DNA from: Isoetes taiwanensis
Lineage: Eukaryota; Streptophyta; Lycopodiopsida; Isoetales; Isoetaceae
Assembly: GCA_021234155.1 (NCBI GenBank)
Contig: JAJEKV010000011.1
Coordinates: 3,469,069-3,533,068, forward strand
Reading direction: 5' to 3'
Length of the DNA stretch: 64,000 nucleotides
Below are positions 22,860-33,953 of the stretch, in pieces (positions within the stretch are counted from its first letter, which is position 1; each line of letters opens with the position of its first letter). The translations under genes and the position numbers were made by a program. The notes under the pieces are model-generated. The model had not been told where the DNA came from. It saw only the letters and a list, made by a program, of their open reading frames with translations, and did not search any database.

Positions 22860-25800
22860 AGAATAGGTTACAAGAATAACCTCTTTGGTTACAATAATAC
22901 AAACATGTGATTACAAGTAAAGATCTATTGATCGTCAACCTCGACTTCATTACTACAAAGAATCGTGCTTCACAACATCAATCATCATTTCGCGTGTCGT
23001 GTCCATTTCGCAACTAGAAATTGGTACACCGCAACAAACATATCAGGCCTCACATTGGATGAGTAATACCTTCAAATTTCTGAACTCACCTTGCATTTGG
23101 GATAGTATGTCCAAGTCTCGCATTCTGCAGACCACAACTTTCTTTACAAAGACACACATATAGCAGGACCACCACGACCCAACCAATCGGTGAGTGGGGG
23201 AACTTGTAATTTTCTTGTGGCGCAGACTTTTATGGTGCTTGGGAATTTTGTGTTTGCATCCTCAACAAAACTCATGACGGGCTCTGAGCCCTTGTACATT
23301 TCTAGGTCGTCAAAATGGTACACACACGGGCCGACATTTAAGCGGGTGACCTCCAAGACCTACAATGACATACACCGTCAAAGTCTTTGCTGATAACATC
23401 TTTGGCGAATGGTACATTCGAAATTGCAAGTTGAGGGTGCAGCAGTTTGTCCTTTGAAGCAAGCTCGTTCGACAAGTAATGTGTAAATGGCGGATCCATG
23501 AAATGGAACCCTGTTCCATGTCATGCTTGATGCGTAATTGGTGCATACACCGCCAAAGTCCAAGGTGCGGTAAAACAAGATGATTTAAGAAACAACGAAG
23601 ACTTCAAATCTGAGTTGTTTATATTAAATTACTAACCTCATGAAGAAATGGACTATCCTGTCACTGAACCAATCCCTACTTTTCTCCAATATTCTGATTG
23701 CCTCTTGATCAAGCACAAGAGGCTCCTGCTGTCCTTTAAACACTTCAAGTGGCAAGTGTTCTGGTCGGATGTGCGCTCTTAACACTGCAGTCCTCGTGCT
23801 GGTGGTGTAAGTTTACATTCAGCAAATGGAAGATCATTGAAAACCTTGAGGAACATTGAAATAGCCAAGAAATGAACAATTGAAGTAAAACTTTGTTTAT
23901 ATTAAAAAGTCAAGAGAGGTTACATCATATACACAATAATACTATTTCTAGGCTTTAGTTCTATATTTTTTCATCATATTAATACAAATTTGACTCTCGA
24001 TTGTCAAACATATTCAGCATTTTGTTGCTTTCGACATAACTTTGCACATTCCCTGCCTTCAGCAACCCCTGAAGCCAAACCTTTAGATCATTCATGAGGA
24101 AATTGCCATCTACTCTGTCAGGGCTCCAGCTATTTGGACAGATCATGGTGTTTGGCGCATTGAGGTACCCTTTGTATCTCTTTGTCATCAATGAGAAGCC
24201 ACGTTCTCTTTTTGTGAAACACGGAAATTCGTCGTAGACCTTTTTCGTGTGCTTCAAAAAAAAATTGGCTTTTCTTGTTAAATAAATTTGTGTTGGTACG
24301 GTGATCGACTCCATATGAACTTGAATTTGTCCTTGTGTTTCATCAATGCTCCCTTAACTATGACTCTCAAGTTTTGAGCACGTAGGGCTGGACCAAAGTG
24401 CTATATGAAAATTTCTTTGCACCAATCTATGAACTTCGCCCGACTGGTCTAGTTACTACAAACTTGGTTACGTTAAGTGTGATCAAGCGCACATCATCTT
24501 CTTTGGCGATTGGGTAGTAACTCACTCTTGTCATAGCTTCTACCCAGAACTCCATTGTAGTCAAAAACAAGCGAGATTGGGCTTAACCTTGTAGTCTTCG
24601 CATGGACGAGTTGGTCAGCATTTCTTAGTGGTCGGAAAACCGCCCAAACATTTCTTGGTGTAGGGCTGGAAACTTACGCTTCAAAGCATCTATTCGTGCA
24701 AGGATGGAAACTTACGCGCGAGAATGTCTTGGAGGTGTCTTTTGCTTGGAATTCTGCTCTTGCTTTTCTCCGAGACACTTCCGCTGCAAAAATTTAATGA
24801 TTCGGTAACTATATGGGTCAAATTAAAAGAAGACGAGGCACAAAAGGTTGGAAGTTACCTTGTGACTTACATTCACTGAAACGATTTGTTCGGATCATAA
24901 CTTTGATGCATCTGCTGATTTGGCAGATTGGTGTGGAGCATGACTTAATGCATCTGTTGATCCGGCGATTCTTGTCGATTGGAGCACCTATTGGAGCTTG
25001 ACTTGATGCACCCTCTTGATTTGTTGACATATCTTTGATTTGTCCGGGCTTCGTAACCTCGATGCATCTTCTCGATTTGCCGAAGTTTCTATCTGTTTCT
25101 AATGCTTTGAAGGGGTGTGAGTGTCTTGTCCCCTAACTGACCACATTGTACATCTATATCTACAAAGTAGGGATGAAGAAGTAAGCTACATATCCCAATT
25201 GCATCAAACAAGACTTGGTTACCTTTGAGGGTAGAAAATAATTCCCTTTTTGGTGTGCTAGATGGACTCACATAGTCATTGCCACCGGTATGAGCGATTA
25301 GACTGAATTAGTAAAGCGGCACCATGCTCGCAAACACGGAATTGAATCACAATTGATTGTAACTATGCTTTGGTTTTTTAACTAAGCTCCGGACTTTTTA
25401 CTCTCTTTACGATGTTCTGTTTTTATATATCTAAAGTGTCCCCTAAAATGAGCGAGCGATCTCATCCCAGGGGGCACTTTAGATACACAAAACAGGAGAA
25501 GCAAAAGAGACTAAGCCAGCCAGGATCTTGTTTTATGTCGGTCTTACTCCTTTCGAGTTTTGCTTGAGGTATCTAATTAAGCCACGAGTGGCGATGTCAT
25601 CCTAGGGGGCAAATTAGATACGATAAACGAAAAACGAAGGAGACTAAGCAGGGCTTACTCTCTTTTTCGAGCTACCTATAAGTGCTCACTGTAAGTGCCT
25701 CGGTAGCTTGAAGTTGCTTTTGATCCTCCCTACTCACACCTAAGGCTTGTACCCATCTTTGTAGAAAATTCATGACGGCAATTCTCAATGCTGCAGTGAT

Positions 25801-26439
25801 TACAAATCCGCAAAGTGAGCATAAATTTGTCAATGAGAATACAATTACACTAAACACTTGAGGAATTTTGTTATGAAGTACCTCAAGAGGGCGGACATGG
25901 AAGATGGTATTGGTGGATTTGCATTCAACAATCAAAGTTGGTAGTGGTTTCCCCTATCCCTTTGGAGGATCTTGCCACAGAATGGGACAGCCACTACCAT
26001 AATCTTCAGCCTTATCAAGGTCTGGAAGTAGTGGATCAAGACAAATAAAGGAAGACGGTCCTTGCAAGGCGAAACCTCTCTAACCTTGGTTCCGGCACTT
26101 TCAATCTTTGTTGTATGCTTCCACCGGCGGACAGATTAAGCTCCTCGATTTTTGTCCGCTCAAGTTACGGTAATAGTTCCTTCAATTTCGACCCTCGTAT
26201 CTTGGCATATAGCCAGAATACCGTCTGCCGCGACTTGGTTTATCCTTAATCATTCCTTCCCATTTTTTTTAAATCTTTATTCATCTTCTCGATGCGGAAC
26301 TCAAGTTCTTTGAACCTTCATTTGTAGCACCCGGGGCTTTGATCACAAGTTTGCAACCTTGCCTTACTTGAATCGCCGATCTTGTAGAGTTGATCCATTC
26401 TCCCGGTGTCTGTTGAATTCATCTGGAAAGTAATCCAAG
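22860..26439 (-). other. Unrecognised minus-strand open frames in the TIR element
   Basis: Minus frames 23144-23356 (VTRLNVGPCVYHFDDLEMY), 23979-24314 (KHTKKVYDEFPCFTKRERGF) and 25672-25935 (ALRIAVMNFLQRWVQALGVS) have protein-like composition. The last is crossed by a possible GT-AG intron. None carries a motif I recognise. They could belong to a transposon gene read opposite to the 18-20 kb frames. Confidence 0.25.
25417..25625. repeat. Pair of related hairpins
   Basis: Hairpin 1 pairs TATCTAAAGTGTCCCC (to 25443) with GGGGGCACTTTAGATA (from 25470). Hairpin 2 pairs GTATCTAATT at 25569 with AATTAGATAC at 25612. Both share a loop-side block like GCGATCTCATCCCAGGGGG, so they are paralogous. The function is unknown. 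Confidence 0.7.
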
Positions 26440-26870
26440 GTTAGTACCACATGACACAACAAGCACCACTTTACACACCACAAATTCCATCATGACAAAC
26501 TTTGCACCACAAATGGCGTCATATTCACCACATGTGGTGTGGCATATGGCACCAAACCGGGTGCCACATGCCACACCACATATGGCACCACAATGCACCC
26601 AAGGCACCACATATGGCAATCCATTGCCCGCACCACAAATGGCGTCAAAGACCCCACATGTGGTGCAAAATGTGGATCCATAGTGGTGCCACATTAGACA
26701 CCACATGTGGCACCACAATGCACAGAAGGCACCACATCCGGCAGGCATCCACCACCCCATATGTGGCAGATAGCGTGGTGCAATATTTAGCGCAGCAGTT
26801 GGCACCACATATGGCAGACAATCCACCATTCACAAGTAGCACCATATCTAACATCACATATGTATGACAC
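26440..26870. repeat. CACCACAT(A/G)TGG array
   Basis: Dense, irregular copies of CACCACATATGGCACCAC and its palindromic form CACCACATGTGGTG. They face the GTGGTG array at the other end of the element. Four overlapping open frames on both strands are produced by this repeat and are not genes. Confidence 0.85.
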
Positions 26871-27364
26871 TAAGTATAGAAACATATGGAAGCCAATTCA
26901 CTATTCAGAAAAGGTACCACGTTTGGTACTATATGTGACACTACATATGCTGAAATTATCCACCACAACTCGAAATTATCCACCACAACTTCGAAACTAG
27001 CAAAGACAAATTTCCTACACATAACTTACAACACACCCAAATGAAGAAGTAAGTGGTGTACGATTGTTCAAGCTTGCTAGACCTTCTTTGGAAAATAACA
27101 GTTCCAATATTAAATTGCATCATATGGTGGTTCGGAAGAAGAGGGTTGAAAAGTACCTATTTTTTTCGATTGATTTTCCCCGAGATTCTTCTTACAGCTT
27201 TAGGAGGCTTGAATTGTGGCCTAGTCATTTCAAGAGAGGAAGCATCATCTGTGGCATGTTGCTCTGCTTCCTCACTATTTGAAATGCTTGCATTCTTCCT
27301 CTTACGTTGGGACGGAGAGGCTTCGGACTCTTTTTCTCTTAACTATTGCCGAAACTCAACCGGT

Positions 27365-27616
27365 TTATTTCTTTTCCTTTTTGTGTGAAGGTATCACGCA
27401 ATGACCATAGTCTGTGAGGCCATGCCTCCCCGTGCACACTTCACACCGTTTTTTTTTGTAAAGGCACATATATTCATTATACCTCTCCTTGCTCAGATTC
27501 TTCAACCTGCATGATGAAACAAAACAATATTCTAAACAACAGAGAATCATGGGCATCCCCGAATCTAGACTGCAACCCACCTGTAAGTGGATTTTCCTAA
27601 TACTTTCGGTCCTCAA
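27365..27616 (-). other. Candidate exon with Cys/His-rich basic segment
   Basis: The minus-strand frame includes SKERYNEYMCLYKKKRCEVC followed by TGRHGLTDYGHCVIPSHKK. Cysteine and histidine spacing hints at a small metal-binding motif, but it fits no named finger. Downstream minus sequence continues with a Ser/Glu-rich basic stretch. It lies just inside the right inverted repeat. Confidence 0.25.
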
Positions 27617-27746
27617 ACAGACTCGATTTCTTCTTGTGTGGCATAATGCTTTTCTTGCCTGTACATTTCCTTGTAGGTGTATCCCGTGGCATTCAAGTCC
27701 GGTATGATCGAGCCATTTCGTGATCGATCTTCTTGCCGTAAATCAG

Positions 27747-27865
27747 AAATGGTCTTGCGGATTAAGGGAGCGTGATCGAGTTTTTGAGGGAAAATGAAAA
27801 TTCAGAATCGAAATGGTCTTGCCGGATTAAGGGGGCGTGATCGAGTTTTGAGGGAAAATGATCGT
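27747..27865. repeat. Tandem duplication with period of about 64 bp
   Basis: AAATGGTCTTGC(C)GGATTAAGGG followed by CGTGATCGAGTTTT and GAGGGAAAATGA occurs twice in succession. Confidence 0.8.
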
Positions 27866-27945
27866 GTACGTTGCTGAATAAGCCTGAATAAGACTGAAAG
27901 GACAAAATTTTGAATAAGTAATCATGTGTATTTTTGAAAAAATAA

Positions 27946-28047
27946 CTCCCTCTCCCACTACAAATTCGGTAGTTCCCACCACACTTAGCACCCAAAAATG
28001 TGGTGCTAAAATGCACGTTTTTGTTCCACTACAACATGCTTTCACCC
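27946..28047 (-). repeat. Right inverted repeat of the 9.9-kb element
   Basis: Reverse-complement match to 18152-18246. It also contains a nested palindrome, TTAGCACC...GGTGCTAA, and two CACTACAA motifs, which CACTA-type elements carry at their tips. Confidence 0.7.
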
Positions 28048-28840
28048 AATGATTTCAACAAGAAGTTCCAAGTCCTAGAATAGAACAACATAATATTAGG
28101 ATAGAATCACACATGTGGCTGCCCAAGATTAAAAAAAAGCTTCAACCAATTACAAAGCGGTGTTTCTCAAACTTGGGCGCACCTCCTATCACACTAGGGG
28201 TGCCCAAAACACAAAAATTCCTGGGCGCCCCTAATGTTCCTGACCGGGGGATACACCCTGCCCAAGATCATGGCCATCGCCAGCTCAGCACAGTTGCATA
28301 AAAGATCATCGAAGGGGCAAGTTTAGAGTTCTTATACATGCAAAGAGTATCGATTTAAGGATCGATTGAAGCCTGTCGGCATCAGATTTCAAGCTTGAAT
28401 AGCGAGGAACAAAAATTCGAAAAGGTTAATTTGCCTTGTAATGAAATCAAAGATTGATTTTTTTTTTGTTTTGAACAGTGAAAGTCTGCGGACTGAAGCT
28501 CTAACAGCCAGGGATAGGTTCTGTACGTATGAAATTATTTTTCCAGACGTATAAAGTCCAAAAATACGTATTTTTAACCTACCGGCCGGACGCGAAAATT
28601 TAAAAATAAAAAAATAAAAAAAATAAAAATAAATTAATTAATTAATATTTTCACGTAAGCGAAACCTGCGATGTTTAGTAATGGAGGACAAAAACTAGTA
28701 ATGATTCTTTTCCTAAATGCTTGTGGAATACGAAGTGGTACCGTAATAAAGGTAACTGTATCTTTTTCTAATGGACCAATGTTGTTTCAAAGAAAAAATA
28801 CGATGGTTCTAAGTACGCCCGATTTGGGTTGGCCTCCCAC

Positions 28841-29090
28841 GGAAACCCTTCCGGGTTTTAATGGAAACCCTTCCGGCTTTCCATGGAAACCCTTCTGGGT
28901 TTTAATGGAAACCCTTCCAGTTTTCAATCAAACCCGGAAGGGTTTCCATGGAAACCCTTCCGGTTTTCCAGAATTTGAAAACCCGGAAGGGTTTCCACTA
29001 AAACCCGGAAGGGTTTCCATGGAAAGCCGGAAGGGTTTCCATATTGGAAAGCCGGAAGGGTTTCCATTAGAACCCGGAAGGATTTCCACA
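28841..29090. repeat. GGAAACCCTTCCGG palindromic minisatellite
   Basis: About eleven copies of GGAAACCCTTCCGG(GTTTT). The first four are forward; the following ones are mostly reverse complement (AACCCGGAAGGGTTTCC), with one forward copy among them. Forward block followed by reverse block gives strong foldback potential. The frame 28671-29315 translates this array and is not a real protein. Confidence 0.9.
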
Positions 29091-29209
29091 GAATATTTTT
29101 TTTTTTTAATATTTACACACGTGAGCCTTTATGGCTCACGCCTTTCCAAACGGACGCCCGACATTAAGGCGCACGTCCATCGAGCGCACGTCACTCAAAA
29201 TTCAAATTT

Positions 29210-29365
29210 TGAGTGGAAACCCTTCCCGATTTCCTTGCATGATGGAAATTGGAAAGGGTTTCCACAGGAGGAGGAAAATAGGAAGGGTTTCCACAGGAGG
29301 AGGAAAACAGGTTAGGTTTCCACATGAGGAGGAAAATAGGTTAGGTTTCCACATGCAGTTAGAAA
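29210..29365. repeat. 30-bp tandem repeat derived from the same motif
   Basis: One forward GGAAACCCTTCCC, then four units of about 30 bp, each containing GGGTTTCCACA or AGGTTTCCACA plus GGAGGAGGAAAATAG. It looks like a tandem expansion of the reverse-orientation minisatellite unit. Confidence 0.85.
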
Positions 29366-29465
29366 CTCCATGGGGTAAGATTAACTAAGAATTGAGACCA
29401 GCTTTAGTCTCAAAAATTCTGGACGTACGCCGGGATGTCAGAAAAGAAGAAACAAACTCAAGTAA

Positions 29466-29503
29466 ATGACATGTATATGTACATGTATATGTATATGTAT
29501 ACA
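29466..29503. repeat. TG/TA microsatellite
   Basis: ATGTATATGTACATGTATAT and the following bases form a short alternating array. Confidence 0.8.
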
Positions 29504-29769
29504 AGTCTTTGTACTATGAGAAGTGTTCAAATCGATCGAGTCTTTTGCAGAAGATTTTAGCATAAGGGTTTTAAGTTCAAGTGAAATTTACACCAACTCT
29601 CCATCCACATCTGGTCAAACTATGGGTCAAACTGTTGCTTTACATCTTCTAGTTTCTATTTTCTATTTAGATTTTGCAGGGGGCTTCATTCCCTCAACAT
29701 TTTGTCTCTAAATTTTGCAGTGGGAGTTTGGACGATTAAGATAGATCTTTGAAGCATTTGCGGCAGACA

Positions 29770-29960
29770 TAGAGCTAATTTAGAGGAATCTTGATAGAAT
29801 CCTTGAGGATCTAAGGAAGTCTTTGTAGAATCTAAGAGAATCTATATAGAATGTTATGGAATCTAGAGGAATCTTGGGGTAACACTTGGAAATCTAGAGG
29901 AATCTCTAGAGAATCTTAAGATTCTAGGGGAATCTTTATAAAAGCTTAGAGAATATGAGG
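29770..29960. repeat. Degenerate AGAATCT(A/T) array
   Basis: Repeated AGAATCTA, GGAATCTAGAGG and AATCTTGG words over about 190 bp. They are the reverse complement of the 2195-2390 array motif. Confidence 0.6.
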
Positions 29961-30373
29961 GAAATTCAAGGGGATTAGTAAAATTATCATTCTTATTGTA
30001 GTCTCTATTATTCACGTGAAGTCGAGTTGAGTCTGAAAATCAGGGACGCAAAGGATAATATTGTAAGGGCTCTAGATTAGTTGGATCCATATCGATATGT
30101 TATTGTAGAAGACGTTCGGCAAATAATTTGTATAAAAATAACATTTGTTGATATTTTGTGTAGCTTTTATAAGTTGTAAGTGGGTGATGGATTCGTAAGC
30201 GTAACTTTAACATTCCCTCCCAATGCACATTCTTTACTTTAAATGCTTACTCTCCTTGAGGACACGAGCACATGGAAGTTGCAACACAGCCGAACATCAG
30301 TTGCAATAACATGTTTGGTTTTGTTCTCAATCCTAAACTCTTCGATTTGGTTTCTATATCTGGTCGATGAACG

Positions 30374-30492
30374 GATGCACACATGATATGTGCATTCGAT
30401 ACTTACAACAAAGTTGTCAAAAGTGAATGTCAAAAGTGAATCGATGCACACATGATATGTGCATTCGATACTTAAACAGAGTTGTCAAAAGA
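30374..30492. repeat. 69-bp tandem duplication with internal palindrome
   Basis: GATGCACACATGATATGTGC followed by ATTCGATACTTA and a GTTGTCAAAAG tail occurs at 30374 and 30443. The unit holds a near-palindrome centred on ATGAT. Confidence 0.85.
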
Positions 30493-30499
30493 TCAAAAA

Positions 30500-31248
30500 G
30501 CTCATTGTATCCTCTTTGATGATTTAATAGAGGGGCCCACTCATGAACATGGAAATCCAACATATTTAAGGGATTCTAGCAAGGATATTCTAGTACAATA
30601 TCATCACCAAACTGACAAAGACATAAAGTTGGCGAGCTAAACTCTGCAATAGTTGTTCTTCCAAATAAAGCCTCTTCTATTGCGAATGGCATCTGTAAAC
30701 CTCTATCTTCAAGGGCTTTAACTACTCTAAGCTTCACCAAATTCATTGTCTAGTAAGGTACACTCTAGTTCAAGTATTACAATGCACAAAAAAATTAACA
30801 TCGAAAGGACAAAGTAATGCAATGATGATGATAGCTTGGAATACCAAAGTATGTGACAAACAATTAATCTATTCCAAATGCATGTTCGAAAGATCTAATT
30901 CATAAAGCCTGGAAGACCAAAATGGCTTATAGAAAGCAACTATTGAAATATTGAAAGTGGACTGTAGAGCGGTTCATCTCATCTCATTATCAAGAATAAG
31001 AAATGCACTTTTTTTATATCACTCTTCATTTTAACACTAAAGCATTCATTAAAAAATATGTAGCGATGCTATTGTTAATAGTCGGCTGCTATTATGAAAT
31101 TTAATCTTGCTCTTTCTGTCTCAACTGCTGGATTGAAGGAAGGTTATCCACTTGAAAATGCCTTTGCAGCTACACCAATGCAAAAAGAAGGAAAAATAAG
31201 GAGATAGCAAAAAACAGAATCAACACAGAGTGACCGTGGCTTTAGTCA
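30500..31248. other. No gene recognised
   Basis: Nothing with coding or structural support was seen between the 69-bp duplication and the gene candidate to the right. Confidence 0.45.
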
Positions 31249-33347
31249 TCAGAAATCATCTCCAAGAGCTTCATCCTCCAGCTGCCTAGCCAAAATCAAG
31301 GGGTTAGTAAATTGGCCATCACAATGAGGTTTAAAGCATAAAGAAACACTTAAAATTTGATTCATGCCCGCTCTGAACTCAATTACTAAGAAGTAATAAC
31401 ACCAGTAAATATACCAAATTCATGGCTGATAATATGAACATGCAAGTTAGAAGATGTTCCAGCTTATATCCACTTATAACTTAAAAGGCGCTATATATTT
31501 GCTAAAGAAGAAGGTGCAGCATCAAGCCAAACGTAGGCCTGCAAAATTAATAAACTACATAGTTGCCTTAATAAGCAAGGAAACCATCCGTTGGATCCCT
31601 GACGCAGCCAAAATTTCCTTCACATAAGTTTTACATGAAGATGTTCTAGCTCACATTATCCAAAGAAAAAAATAAAGATAAAGATGCCAATTAGAATTTT
31701 CCCATCTGTGGGCACTTGTTGTGGACGGGAACCTATATGTCAGTGGAAGGATTTTTTGTAACAGTCAACAGTATGAAACTTCACGATGCCATTATATATG
31801 GCAATGAAACTTTCTGTTATACATACATCGCTGGTGTACTCAATATTAGTTATTCCAATAACTTATACTACGCTTTCCCACAATTTCTGGATAACAATGT
31901 CAGTGAGGTTCAAGGAACACTAGTCAGAGATGGATACCTATATGTGAGCGGCAGAATCTTTTGCAATGGCAGAGAATTTCATTGCTTGATCCGCGGATTC
32001 AAACAGCTGGCTTCATTACATTGAACATCTTAAGCTTGGCCTCTTGATTTCCCCCAGAAGTAGGATCAGGATGAATTTGTTTCTGGGTCGCCAACAGATC
32101 TGAGATCTCTTGAAATTTATTTGATCCTGTGATACACAATAGGAACGGCTTTCAAAATGAGGAATTGTAAAAGCAAAAAGGTTTACCTTTCTGGATTCCA
32201 GAAGAACGCACAATCCTTAGCAGCAAATTATTGCCACAGTCACAAAGGACCATAACCCATTAGAAAATAGAGCAGAAATTCCGTGCCATAGCTCAAGGTT
32301 TCTTGCATATTGCAAGGAAGCCGAGCCCAATAAAACATGATTGAGGTGAATCGTGGCTTTAAAGCCCCCGCTTAATCAGAGCCAAGAATTGGTGCCATTG
32401 TCATATATGCTCGGTTTGTGTTTTGAAGCCTCCTGCCATGACTAATGTTCCTGAGAAATCTTAGCTAGCTCCCTGGTTCACAGAATCTTAGTCGGCAATA
32501 CGTTTCCACCTTCACAAAATCGCAGGATTAACCGTTAGTAAATCAAATAGCTCCTGATTGGCACTACATATGAAATATTTGAGCAGACAAACTCAAGAAC
32601 AGCTGCTTCAATCCTTGTATTATGCAAGAAAGATAGATACAGCAAATAAAATGTTGCCATGCAGTATCGGTTGCAGGATCAGATGGCACCCCTTTTTTTT
32701 CTAAAGTTCTGAAAAATTAGACATGCACTTAAAAAATAGCTACATTTTCAACCACCCAGAAAGAATGCCTCAACAGGTCCAAAGCTCATACTCTAGTGCT
32801 CTATGGTTGCTAACGACTAAAAGGTGGTCTGCTAGCACATCTCTCATATCTGAAAGCACAAAAGTAAAATCGTAATGCTGTTAACAAAGGACTCCAATGT
32901 AGACATGAAAGCATGCTTGGACATTCAAAAATGGGTAACTCATTGAAAGGCTACTCAAGCCTAAAGCTAAGTTCTTTGGAAATCAAAGCACCAAGGGAAA
33001 ATATCCAAACCATGAGTTCAAGAACAAGGTGCATGGCCGAATCCTAGCATACCTCCAAGGAGGCTCAAAATGCCAACTCCAATCCGGTTGCAGATCCGGT
33101 TACAGCTGAAGCCCTTTAAAAAACCTAACATCTGCAACAGTTTTGCTCCCGCACATGCTATATCTTAAGCCATTATTCTACACAACGGTATGATCTGATA
33201 CAACAAAATAACACACTCTAATCAAGAAATTTCATACATATATTTCACCTGCTAGTCGAAGATGTAAAAAACATGTACCCTAAGAGCTAAGTGCTTCCGT
33301 TCTCTAACATCGTCTCCTTTGTGAGCGGTTCTCCAAAGCTTCGACAT
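31249..33347 (-). CDS. Candidate multi-exon gene, product unknown
   Basis: Splice-flanked minus-strand exons: 33347-33279 (MSKLWRTAHKGDDVRERKHL, ends phase 0 at a GT), a possible exon around 33135-33050 (phase 0 to 1), 32849-32770 (after TTTCAG; MRDVLADHLLVVSNHRALEY), 32126-32020 (after ATCACAG; SNKFQEISDLLATQKQIHPD, 35 codons, then GTAATG) and 31285-31249 (QLEDEALGDDF, stop). The hydrophilic, helix-like composition looks like real protein, but some junction phases need exons I could not find and 32849-32770 may end in a stop. The family is not recognised. Confidence 0.35.
31716..32024 (+). pseudogene. Relic of a repeat protein with two LYVSGRIFCN blocks
   Basis: Two blocks 205 bp apart translate almost identically: DGNLYVSGRIFCNSQQYE (from 31724, one frame) and DGYLYVSGRIFCNGREFHC (from 31929, another frame). 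Because 205 is not a multiple of three, the parent protein probably had repeats of about 68 residues and one frameshift has accumulated. No protein family is recognised. The sequence lies inside a possible intron of the minus-strand candidate above. Confidence 0.4.
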
Positions 33348-33497
33348 TCTGGAAGGGAAAGAAAGCGCGGGATTAGGTTTACAAATCACCGGAGAGGTAG
33401 CCGTAGGAAGAAAAAAAAATCTTTCTGAAAAAGCTTCCTCAAAAATTTCTATCATTAATGAATGGCGGATATCTTCCCAAAAAAATCTATTTTTAGT

Positions 33498-33589
33498 GGA
33501 AACCCTTCCGGGGTTCTAATATGGAAACCCTTCCGGGGTTCAATGGAAATCCGGAAGGGTTTCCACATAAAACCCCGGAAGGGTTTCCA
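33498..33589. repeat. GGAAACCCTTCCGG minisatellite, second locus
   Basis: Two forward copies (GGAAACCCTTCCGGGGTT) followed by two reverse copies (CCGGAAGGGTTTCC), giving a perfect foldback layout. Same motif as 28841-29090, 4.4 kb away. Confidence 0.9.
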
Positions 33590-33953
33590 TTAATTTATTT
33601 AATAACCCCAATCGGGGGGAGATAGTGTGAGCGCATTACATAGGTATAAGTTCGAAAGTGTAGTGTCAATTATTCACCTGAGCTCTTCATTTTCTCTAAA
33701 AGGCTTTTTCTTTTTGTAGCTAACCTAGTAGCGTCCAACAATTTGAATGCTATGAGCGAAAATTCTACTTTGCATCTTAAAAAATAAATGCTTTTAAAAG
33801 CTTGTTTGCACTTAGTCTTTTTTGTGGAGCCTTAAGATGCATTGCAATCATCTCCTTAAAAGAATGACAACAATTATTTAGGCTTAAGTATAAACTTTAG
33901 TTCTAATACATATGCACTAAAGTACCTTAAAAAAACGTTTATCCCTCTTATAG

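Larger units (their letters stand above)
18152..28047. mobile_element. Candidate 9.9-kb TIR DNA transposon
   Basis: The left end begins GGGTGAAAGCATGTTGTAG and the right end (18 kb to 28 kb apart on the window) is its inverted copy ending at 28047. Weaker inverted similarity continues inward: GTGGTGGGA and AATTTGTNGTG blocks at 18207-18246 and 27946-27993. AATG flanks both outer ends and could be a 4-bp target duplication or chance. Inside, GTGGTG-rich arrays near the left end (19231-19745) face CACCAC-rich arrays near the right end (26440-26870), like subterminal repeats. No transposase domain was recognised, so the superfamily is open. Confidence 0.5.

Noticed and set aside
26419-26867. Several overlapping open frames on both strands
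   Set aside because: All come from the CACCACATATGG array, which lacks stops in several frames.
28671-29315. 214-codon plus-strand open frame with GFP/NPSGFP repeats
   Set aside because: It is the translation of the GGAAACCCTTCCGG minisatellite; the periodic protein is an artefact of the DNA repeat.
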